Shown here: one piece after another, positions 56,343-64,000 of the stretch
Position numbering within the stretch: the first letter of the stretch is position 1
Layout of the letters: each line of letters starts with the position of its first letter
From: Anticarsia gemmatalis
Taxonomy: Eukaryota > Arthropoda > Insecta > Lepidoptera > Erebidae
Length of the DNA stretch: 64,000 bases
NCBI RefSeq assembly: GCF_050436995.1
Contig: NC_134774.1
Coordinates: 1,858,501-1,922,500, forward strand
Direction of reading: 5' to 3'
Translations under genes and position numbers: made by a program
Notes under the pieces: generated by a model
What the model saw: the letters and a program-made list of their open reading frames with translations, nothing else
The model's database searches: none
Told to the model about the DNA's origin: nothing

Positions 56343-56456
56343 CGGGACATATGTCACATTTAGCGGTAGTTTATCTATTCAATAGCGTTTAAATTCTTAA
56401 AAAAACGCTATTGAATAGATAAACTACCGCTAAATGTACTCAGAAACCGGGGATAA
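56343..56456. mobile_element. Palindromic MITE
   Basis: Both arms are near-perfect in their inner 40 bp. The left tip is degenerate. Confidence 0.75.
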
Positions 56457-57227
56457 GATCGGTTTGTTGTATATCTCGGTAAATATTGCCCTAACAGTTG
56501 GTTCCTACAATTCGAAATACAATAAAATTTGAGAATGAGTGCGAATGAATAAAAGTCTTTTTTATATGATGAAAGAAAAAGTTAAAACAATCCACCGAAG
56601 TTTTTTTCGTTTATTAAGTACATTAATTAAAGTAATTGTAAGTATTATAAAAAGTTATTGTATAAAACAACAAATAATTAATTTTTATTAATATATTTTC
56701 CATTCAAGACTAACTCTGTGAGTTTAAAAAAAATCTGATAAAAAAAAAAAATTTGGCATTATGTTTATTCTTTTTTTTTCTCTTTTTTGTCGTTAGTAGT
56801 AACTTTATGGTAGTTTAAAACTAATAAATGACAAAAAAAAATACAAATCTTTTTGAAAAATAGAAAAAAAATATGATCTCAATTTTTTGTAGTTTTCTTT
56901 CTAAAATAATACCTCTAGTATGTGCGAGAAAATAGTTAATTTTCATACTTTTATTTTAATTATTTCAGTAAAATCATAAAGTTAATTTACGAATCGCGGC
57001 GTGACAGGTTCGATTCCTTAACGAAATATATTTTACAAATTTTGTTTGTTTGTAAAAGTGCTTATCTCCAGTGGTATTTAATCATCATCATCGTAAGCTA
57101 AGTATCATTTTCAATTAATTATTTCAATAAAAGCTTTATAGTTTTTGGCTATATTTTCTCACACATACGAAAATTCTAACCTTCAGGCCTGAAACTGCGT
57201 AAAGCGGACGCCCGCGTGGTCCCATAC
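56457..57227. other. No gene recognised
   Basis: Very AT-rich with several A or T homopolymers. A lone B-box-like gtgacaggttcgattcctta lies at 57001-57020. Confidence 0.4.
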
Positions 57228-57320
57228 ACTGGGACTGCCGCCGTAGCGCAGTGGTTTAGGTCTCCACGCCGCTACCAATGCGTCGGGAAGACGTGGGCTC
57301 GATTCTCACACGGCCTGATT
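57228..57320 (+). repeat. SINE family A, head only
   Basis: gactgccgccgtagcgcagt, gtcgggaagacgtgggctcg, truncated after the tRNA-like part. Confidence 0.7.
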
Positions 57321-57424
57321 TGATAGTTTTGATCTGAAAATTATTTATTTATTTATCTGAAAATAGAATTTCTCAAGGTATCGCAAAAGAACTTGAACAG
57401 AAGGTGTTAAAGCAAAACTGCACA

Positions 57425-58790
57425 TGGTAGAATTTTCCTGGTAGATATCATGTGGATGATGTCACATGGTAGAATTTTCCTGGTAGATTTCATGATGATG
57501 ACGTCACATGGTAGAATTTTCCTGGTAGATATCATGATGATGACGTCACGTGGTAGAATTTTCCTGGTAGATTTCACGAAGATGACGTCTCATGGTAGAA
57601 TTTTCCTGGTAGATTTCATGAGGATGACGTCGAATGGTAGAATTTTCCTGGTAGATTTCACGAAGATGACGTCTCATGGTAGAATTTTTCTGGTAGATTT
57701 CATCATGATGACGTCACGTGGTAGTATTTTTCTGGTAGAATTCATGATGATGACGTCACGTGGTAGAATTTTCCTGGTAGATTTCAAGATGATGACGTCA
57801 CATGGTAGAATTTTCCTAGTAGATTTCATGAAGACGACGTCACGTGGTAGAATTTTCCTGGCAGATATCATGTGGATGACGTCACATGGTAGAATTTTCC
57901 TGGTAGATATCATGTGGATGACGTCACATGGTAGAATTTTCCTGGTAGAATTCATGAAGATGACGTCTCATGGTAGAATTTTCCTGGTAGATATCATGTG
58001 GATGACGTCATATGGTAGAATATGCCTGGTAAATTTCATCATGATGACGTCACGTGGTAGTATTTTTCTGGTAGATTTCATGATGATGACGTCACGTGGT
58101 AGAATTTTCCTGGTAGATTTCATGGTGATGACGTCACATGGTAGAATTTTCCTGGTAGATTTCATCATGATGACGTCACATGGTAGAATTTTCCTGGTAG
58201 ATTTCATGATGATGACGTCACGTGGTAGAATTTTCCTGGTAGATTTCATGGTGATGACGTCACATGGTAGAATTTTCCTAGTAGATTTCATGATGATGAC
58301 GTCACGTGGTAGAATTTTCCTGGTAGATTTCATGATGACGTCACGTGGTAGAATTTTCCTGGTAGATTTCATTGTGATGACGTCACGTGGTAGAATTTTC
58401 CTGGTAGATTTCATGGTGATGACGTCACATGGTAGAATTTTCCTGGTAGAATTCATTAAGATGACGTCTCATGGTAGAATTTTCCCTTCGGTTTCATGTA
58501 GAAGACGTCACATGGTAGAATTTTCCTGATGGAAATCATGAAGATGACGTGTCATGGTAGAATTTTCCCTTCAGTTTCATGTAGAAGACGTCACATGGTA
58601 GAACTTTCCTGGTAGACTTCATGAAGATGACGTCTCATGGTAGAATTTTCCGGGTAGACTTCATGAAGATGACGTCTCATGGTAGAATTTTCCTGGTAGA
58701 CTTCATGAAGACGTCACGTGGTAGAATTTTCCTGGTAGAATTCATGATGATGACGTCACATGGTAGACTTTTCCTGGCAGATTTCATGCC
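57425..58790. repeat. 42-bp minisatellite with a CRE in most units
   Basis: About 32 contiguous units. Typical unit: catgatgatgacgtcacgtg followed by gtagaattttcctggtagattt. The period is 42 bp with three 39-bp units, so reading frames persist and both strands stay open for long stretches. About 19 units contain the palindrome TGACGTCA, and about 11 run into CACGTG. The + frame reads a 14-residue repeat of the MMTSHGRIFLVDF type that looks non-biological, so I treat it as non-coding. Confidence 0.9.
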
Positions 58791-58794
58791 GAAG

Positions 58795-59190
58795 AAGACA
58801 CAACTTTACAAACTTCCCTCGGTTCGTTCACATACATACATGTTGTCATACAGGACCACCGGTTTCGAGTACTTCGCAAATAAATACATCCATTGCAGTA
58901 ATTATAAAATAACTCAAGCCAAAGTACGAGTCTGTAAGTATGTTGAAACATTGAAAGTTCCTTACTTAAATGATTCCTGAAATATAGAAAAGTGGTAATT
59001 TCAGTAGATGTACTTAAAAATTTTTGTGACGTGTAGGTATTTGAATTCCAGGAAGATGTTATAATTTCAGATGTTCAGTCATGTCATTGATAAGCCTGAT
59101 TGAGTGATCGAGAGAATGAGAAATTGGGTGAATAATTAATGAGTGACTGACAAATGAGGAAATGAGTGTATGAATAATTAATGAATGAAT
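58795..59190 (+). repeat. Block duplicated at 61540-61945
   Basis: acaggaccaccggtttcgag, agccaaagtacgagtctgta, cagtcatgtcattgataagc and gagtgactgacaaatgagg occur in the same order and orientation at 61540-61945 with moderate divergence. This copy lies between the two minisatellite segments. Confidence 0.75.
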
Positions 59191-59211
59191 AAATAAGTGA
59201 ATTGAAAAATG

Positions 59212-59482
59212 ACGCTGTATGGTAGAATTTTCCTGGTAGATTTCATGATGATAACGTCCCATGGTAGAATTTTCTTGGTACGTTTCATGCAGAAGACGTC
59301 ACATCGTAGACTTTTCCTGGTAGATTTCATGTTGATGACGTCACATGGTAGAATTTTCCTGGTTGATTTATTGACCAAGACCTCACATGCTAGACTTTTC
59401 CTGGTAGATCACATGTAGAAGACGAACATAGTAGACTTTTCTTAGTAAAGTTCATGATGATGACGTCACATGGTAGACTTTG
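59212..59482. repeat. 42-bp minisatellite, second segment
   Basis: About six more diverged units (gtagaattttcctggtagat; one tgacgtcacatgg near 59335 and one near 59460). Confidence 0.8.
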
Positions 59483-59837
59483 ATTGCCCGAAGTCAGGAA
59501 GTTTAGGTCATAGATCTCCGTACCTCGGAGAGTACGTAAAACCGTAGGTAGGGCGGTTTAGCCGTCTCACCGGGCTATGAGAGTAAAGAAATAGAGAATG
59601 TACCTGTGTATTGTGCACACACTTGGACACTATAAACAAAGTCCTGTCACAGTTGGTTGGTTTCAATGAAATTCGCCATAGCCGAAATCGGTCAGGACGA
59701 CATTATACCTACTGTATGTACTAGTTAGGTACTACATTAATACATACTTTGTACATAAAATCACGCTTTGTTCCTATAAGAGTAAGCACAGACCAGAGAA
59801 CGCCGCTTGGTACGATCCTTACAAACTTCCCTTGCTT
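59483..59837. other. Decayed repeats
   Basis: A 5S-SINE scrap near 59515-59560 (ctccgtacctcggagagtac), the shared block near 59565-59650 (ctatgagagtaaagaaatag), and a common repeat start near 59765-59837 (cttggtacgatccttacaa; compare 22925-22985). Confidence 0.5.
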
Positions 59838-61540
59838 CAAAGTCAGAGTCAAAGTCAAATATTCTTTATTTCATAAACTTTAACAAGTATTTGAAATCGT
59901 CAAAATATTTTTTATCTACCACCGTTTCGGAAAAGCTGTTGCTCGTGAGAAGAAACGGCAAGAAACTCACGGCTTGCTCTTTTAAAATGTCAATATTTCC
60001 AAATTAATAACAATGTCATAATAATGAGATATAACAAATTAATAACAATGTCATAATAAATTAATAACAATGTCATAATATCAAATTGTAATACATTATT
60101 TTGAAATAGACTTGGTAGAAGCAGCACAGTCCCAAGCTTTGTTATCTTCTAAATAATCTTTAATAGTATAATATCCCTTACGACATAAATTACTTTTAAC
60201 TAATAACTTAAATTTATTGAGACTTAGATTTTGAATTTCACTCGGGATTTTATTGTAGAATCGCACACACTGACCTCTGAAGGATTTATTTATTTTTTGG
60301 AGCCTAGTGACTGGGATAACAAGTTTGTCTTTATTGCGTGTATTTATATTGTGCATGTCACTCTTTTTTTTAAAAAGGGCGATATTTTTATGTACATAAA
60401 TTAAGTTTTCATAAATATATTGACTTGCCACTGTCATTATATTTATTTCCTTGAATTTTTTCCCTTAGTGAATGTCTACTTCCTAAATTATAAATTGCAC
60501 GAATAGCCCTTTTCTGCAGCACAAAGATGGTTTGGGTGTCGGCAGCATTACCCCAGAGTAGAATTCCATAAGACATGACGCTATGGAAGTAACTGAAGTA
60601 GACTAACCTAGCTGTTTCAATGTCAGTAAGTTGACGAATTTTTCTGACCGCGTAGGCTGCAGAACTAAGTCCATTCGCCAATTGTGATATATGAGGTCCC
60701 CACTGTAACTTACAATCTATTGTAATGCCTAAAAATTTAGCATTATCCACAAGGTCCAACACATCTTCCTTCATCTTTACTGCTGTTTTCACTGGTTTGA
60801 CATTAGGTGTTACAAATTTTATACATTTAGTTTTTTGCTCGTTTAAAAGCAAATTGTTAACATCAAACCAGTGTACCACCTTTGAGATAGCAATGTTCAC
60901 GTCGTCAAGAGTGGTTTGTTGTCGTTTAAGTTTAAACAATAATGAAGTGTCATCTGCGAACAGTACTATCTCGTGACTATCCTTAACAAAATGTGGTAAA
61001 TCATTAATATAAACTAGAAACAAAAAAGGACCTAGTATTGAGCCTTGAGGCACCCCCATTTTAACCGCAGATCCCGCAGATCGCTTACCGTTAACGTCGA
61101 CCCTTTGAATCCTATTATCTAAATACGAGATAAGAAGATTCAGTGCCGAATGTTGTACACCGTAGTGATGTAATTTCCTGATCAATGTTTCATGAGGGAC
61201 ACAGTCGAACGCCTTGGACAAATCACAGAAAATGCCGAGAGCATCGTGTGAGTCCTCCCAGGCGTCGAAGATGTGGTTCACAAGCTCAACACCAGCATCG
61301 ATAGTGGAGCGACCCCTTGTGAAGCCAAATTGTTTCCTATGTAATAAATTGTGTTTAGTAAAGAAACAATGCATTTGATCGAATATTAATTTTTCAAAGA
61401 TTTTACTAAATGTAGGCAGTACTGAAATAGGTCTAAAGTTAGTGGGGTCTGATGTACTGCCTGACTTAAATAATGGTATTACTTTACTATGTTTCATTAG
61501 ATCAGGAAACACACCACCATCTACGCACTTATTAAATATT
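59838..61540 (-). mobile_element. Jockey-type LINE, 5'-truncated, nearly intact
   Basis: The 3' end on the - strand is AATAAAGAATATTTGACTTT with a ttgact/ctgact tail (59838-59875). The 5' end breaks off inside the RT domain near 61540. It is inserted in the repeat block whose uninterrupted relative is at about 58800-58840. Confidence 0.85.
60096..61538 (-). pseudogene. Non-LTR reverse transcriptase with a single frameshift
   Basis: Reads from about 61538: IFNKCVDGGVFPDLMKHSKV, then PTNFRPISVLPTFSKIFEKL, FCDLSKAFDCVPHETL, GVPQGSILGPFLFL, catalytic FADDTS, AKFLGITIDCKLQW, YGILLWGNAADT and QKRAIRAIYNLG. The frame then shifts at the T6 run 60456-60461 (one extra base on the - strand). The downstream frame continues MTVASQYIYENLIY to the TAA at 60096. 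All RT motifs seen are intact, so apart from the frameshift and the lost 5' part this copy looks young. Jockey-type, like the LINE at 10641. Confidence 0.85.
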
Positions 61541-61945
61541 CAACATTCTCATACATACATGTTGTTATACATACAGGACCGCCGGTTACGAGCACTACGC
61601 AAATAAATACATTCATTGCAGTAATTATAAAAATAACTAAGGCCAAAGTACGAGTCTGTAAGTATATCGAAACATTGAGTTCCTTAAATGATTCCTAAAA
61701 TATAGAAATTTCAGTAAAACAACTATAAAATATAAAATACGAAAAAGTCTGGTAATTTCAGTACCTAGATGTTTAGAAATTGTTACACGTAGGTATTTGA
61801 ATTTCAGGCAAGTATGTTATTTCAGATGTTCAGTCATGTCATTGATAAGTCTGATTGAGTGATCGAGAGAATGAGTAACTAGTGAATAATTAATGAGTGA
61901 CTGACGAATGAGGAAATGAGTGAATGAATAATTAATGAGTTAATG
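61540..61945 (+). repeat. Second copy of the 58795-59190 block
   Basis: catacatacatgttgttata, accgccggttacgagcacta, gatgttcagtcatgtcattg and gagtgactgacgaatgagg. It includes an extra segment near 61700-61740 absent from the first copy. Confidence 0.75.
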
Positions 61946-62035
61946 GTATCGTGTTATAACCCAGATAACTGTATTGTGGAGGTCCGAAAGGCAGTCGCTC
62001 CATGTAAAATACTGGTATCCAAAGTCACTGATGTT
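61946..62035 (+). repeat. SINE family D tail fragment
   Basis: atcgtgttataacccagata through agtcgctccatgtaaaatac. Confidence 0.6.
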
Positions 62036-62139
62036 ATTATTTAATAACTCTTAACTAAGGCTATTCTCCGAGACGGAAAAAGTATTAATAGCCTTTTCTA
62101 AACGTTAAAATATTATCAAAAGTTAACCTGAAATGTGGT

Positions 62140-62225
62140 AACGTGCCCGATAAAAATCTATATATAGACTTGCCCACTATTACATAGGCTTAACATTGTT
62201 AATACCGAAAGTTAATACGAAAAGC
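62140..62225 (+). repeat. Dispersed repeat E, diverged
   Basis: taacgtgcccgataaaaatc through cttaacattgttaatacc. Confidence 0.45.
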
Positions 62226-62435
62226 TATCAGTGGGCTAAGCAACCCTTGGCGCGATCAATCTATAGATGGGTGACCGCATAGTGGTATTTGAACTGGGCG
62301 TCTCCGTGCTTCGGAGGGCACGTTAAAAGTCGGTCCCGGTTGTTGTCTACTTAGATAACAGTCGTTAAGCCATGTCAAAGGCCTTTCGGTCGCTTTGAAC
62401 AACTTTGACACTAGGTTGACCACTAACCTTACCAA
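62226..62435 (+). repeat. 5S-headed SINE
   Basis: gtgggctaagcaacccttgg, agatgggtgaccgcatagtg, gtctccgtgcttcggagggc and tail ttgaccactaacc. Confidence 0.8.
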
Positions 62436-62519
62436 ACAACAGAACAGAAAAGAACCTCTGCCTATACCTTTTCGTATTGGCGTGATATTAAAGATTTATT
62501 TATATACATGTATGTAGTA

Positions 62520-62640
62520 GTCCGGAGTTTGATAACGTGGTCGGTATATGGCAATAGACTCGCTCATTATTACATTGGACTAACATTGTTAATGACTACA
62601 CGTAAGTATTACATCCCTGCCTATATTGTTCTGTATAACA
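62520..62640 (+). repeat. Dispersed repeat E
   Basis: ccggagtttgataacgtggt through ggactaacattgttaatgac. Confidence 0.5.
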
Positions 62641-62667
62641 GGCACGATTATGTACATTGAAAATTAA

Positions 62668-62800
62668 AGTCAGCCTGCGACCACGGCGAGTGCATCATAT
62701 GCCGAAACGGTAGACATTTGAAGGTACAATGCGTGTTCGCGTTAATTCCCGTATCCTATTATATATTCAACATGCAGCACAAGAGTTTAAAAGTTATAAA
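62668..62800 (+). repeat. Dispersed repeat F
   Basis: cctgcgaccacggcgagtgc, tgcgtgttcgcgttaattcc and gcacaagagtttaaaagtta match 33848-33985. Confidence 0.6.
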
Positions 62801-63014
62801 TAGGTATATAAACTCACCTGGGTTCACAAAAGAAGCACTAAACGTCCGTCCAGTTCGTGGCGTAAACAAAATGGTGCCTGCTTCAACTACCCGCGGTTAT
62901 AATAAAACTCTTTTTTACTTCTACCTACATTAATTAGTTTTAAAATGGCTGCGTTCATAAACTAAATATATTGTAGGTAATTAATTATAGAATTATATTT
63001 TTATTTTGTGTTTT

Positions 63015-63130
63015 TCTTTTCCCCAACCCGCATTTTGCCAGCGTGGTGGACTCAAGGTCTAACCCCTCCCTCATAACGGGAGGAAACCCTTGCCCAGCAG
63101 TGAGACATTAATGAGTTAAATGTATTTTAA
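63015..63130 (+). repeat. SINE family B tail
   Basis: ccccaacccgcattttgcca, ctccctcataacgggaggaa, cccagcagtgagacattaat. Confidence 0.65.
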
Positions 63131-63502
63131 GGATTTATATTTTGAAATTATAGTCGGGAGAAGCCGCGTGCTGAAAATTAGTATTTATAATAAGCTCTAT
63201 AGGTAACTTAGGTTTTGTGTAAATAATTATGAATGTTAAAATATCTATCGAAAAAATAATTCTACAAATTTGACCTAGTTTTCAGTGTGAATTATGTTTG
63301 ACAATGCCTATTCTTAGTCATAAAAGCAAAATATGCCTATTTTCTTATCAATTCAAGGCGACATAATTACCGTAAAACTTTATTTATTTACAACTATCAT
63401 CTTTTAACATAACAACAAGTCTTAAAATGCCTCATTTTTAAAATAATTCGGTCACAATATTTTTTTATTGACATCTTTTGCATGGTTTTGACGACAAATT
63501 AA
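63131..63502. other. Upstream flank of the cathepsin gene
   Basis: AT-rich, no exon or repeat recognised. Confidence 0.4.
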
Positions 63503-63503
63503 G

Positions 63504-63545
63504 TATATAAACAACCGAAATCTACAACTAAATCATTAGTTCAGT
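63504..63545 (+). promoter_or_regulatory. Probable TATA box and initiator of the cathepsin gene
   Basis: TATATAAA at 63504-63511 and an arthropod initiator TCAGT at 63541-63545, about 28 bp before the first ATG. The spacing from TATA to the initiator (about 39 bp) is slightly long. Confidence 0.5.
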
Positions 63546-63569
63546 GTTACTGAAAGTAAACAGATATTA

Positions 63570-64000
63570 ATGACAAAAAAAACAATGATTAACAAATCAA
63601 TATTATTATTCGTCGTTTTGACAATTCTGTCAAATATGGCGCTGTCGGCAAGCGTCGAAGATTTGAACTACAAGTTTAGAACAATGCCTCGCCCGGAATT
63701 CGTAAAATATTTCAACAGCCAAAACTACACCTGGAAAATGACAGAATACGACAGAGAAATCCCAGTTTGTAACGTGAAATTTTCAGAAAATATCAACCAA
63801 TTTTCTGTTATAAACCATGACGACGACATTTTGAAAAATCTACCTGTCAATTTCGATGCGCGGCAAAAGTGGTCGAGCTGTCAAACTATAAAAGAGATTT
63901 ACGACCAAGGGCAATGTGGTTCCTGTTGGACGTTTGGAACAGCGAATACAGCTTCTGATAGAACTTGCATTCATAAAAATATTCAAGTAAGATTATCGGA
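63570..64000 (+). CDS. CtsB: Cathepsin B-like cysteine protease, N-terminal part
   Basis: 143 codons, open to the window end. A hydrophobic signal peptide covers about residues 10-26; the second ATG (Met6, 63585) gives a more usual signal peptide and may be the real start. The propeptide has the cathepsin B-type EFVKYFNSQNYTWKM. The mature part begins at LPVNFDARQKWSSCQTIKEI and DQGQCGSCWTFG, with oxyanion Gln113 and catalytic Cys119. It is a papain-family (C1A) lysosomal or secreted protease, in insects often digestive or involved in fat-body remodelling. Two positions differ from the usual cathepsin B: CWTF in place of CWAF, and GTANTASDR where GAVEAISDR-like is usual. The frame continues past a gtaaga at 63987, and the residues there still match the family, so no intron is called. 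The His and Asn of the active site lie outside the window. Confidence 0.88.
   Translation, partial: MTKKTMINKSILLFVVLTILSNMALSASVEDLNYKFRTMPRPEFVKYFNSQNYTWKMTEYDREIPVCNVKFSENINQFSVINHDDDILKNLPVNFDARQKWSSCQTIKEIYDQGQCGSCWTFGTANTASDRTCIHKNIQVRLS

Noticed and set aside
57450..58529. Long open frame of 359 codons, with long frames on the opposite strand
   Set aside because: It is produced by the 42-bp repeat. Both strands are open only because units are multiples of three without stops; no start context, no splice signals and no protein-like composition.
57425..58790. CRISPR-like array
   Set aside because: Units are contiguous without unique spacers, and this is an animal genome.

Overview
This is a piece of an insect nuclear genome, almost certainly a moth or butterfly (Lepidoptera). 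It is AT-rich with short GC-rich coding exons, GT-AG introns, jockey-type LINEs, Helitron-like elements ending in CTAG, tRNA-headed and 5S-rRNA-headed SINEs, and many small palindromic elements. From memory, SINEs of this type were described in Helicoverpa, so a noctuid or relative is likely; I cannot confirm the species.

Three host genes can be supported, all on the + strand. (1) 95-2608: the last three exons of a lysine-rich protein of unknown identity that carries a SUMO-interaction-like motif and ends in a textbook PCNA-binding PIP box. (2) 42910-52847: a complete nine-coding-exon gene for cyclin G (369 aa), preceded by a non-coding 5' exon ending at 42277 and possibly by distal first exons near 12.9-13.6 kb. 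(3) 63570-64000: the first exon of a cathepsin B-like cysteine protease, cut by the window edge.

The rest is mostly mobile DNA. 0-5 kb: SINEs and a mariner-type palindrome around gene 1. 4.6-9 kb: a Harbinger-like remnant, then a 3,308-bp transposon with two apparently identical 1,018-bp inverted arms around a small gene resembling the catalytic His/Asp part of a ubiquitin-specific protease. 9-12.4 kb: two facing Helitron-like elements and a decayed jockey LINE. 12.8-42 kb: a repeat-rich stretch (perhaps a long cyclin G 5' intron or intergenic) with palindromic MITEs, SINEs and a 747-bp transposon inserted in a 5S SINE. 42-53 kb: cyclin G, whose introns hold a 145-bp tandem array, a broken copy of exon 4, a hAT-like element, SINEs and Helitron-like elements. 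53-57 kb: AT-rich DNA with few recognisable elements. 57.4-59.5 kb: a 42-bp minisatellite carrying TGACGTCA in most units. 59.8-61.5 kb: a nearly intact 5'-truncated jockey LINE on the - strand. 61.5-63.5 kb: more SINEs, then the cathepsin gene.

The genes show no sign of acting in one pathway. The strongest leads are the long-armed transposon with the protease-like gene, the duplicated cyclin G exon that differs from the original only at synonymous sites, and the CRE/E-box minisatellite. All boundaries of repeats without target-site duplications are approximate. Identity statements come from reading by eye, not from alignment software.
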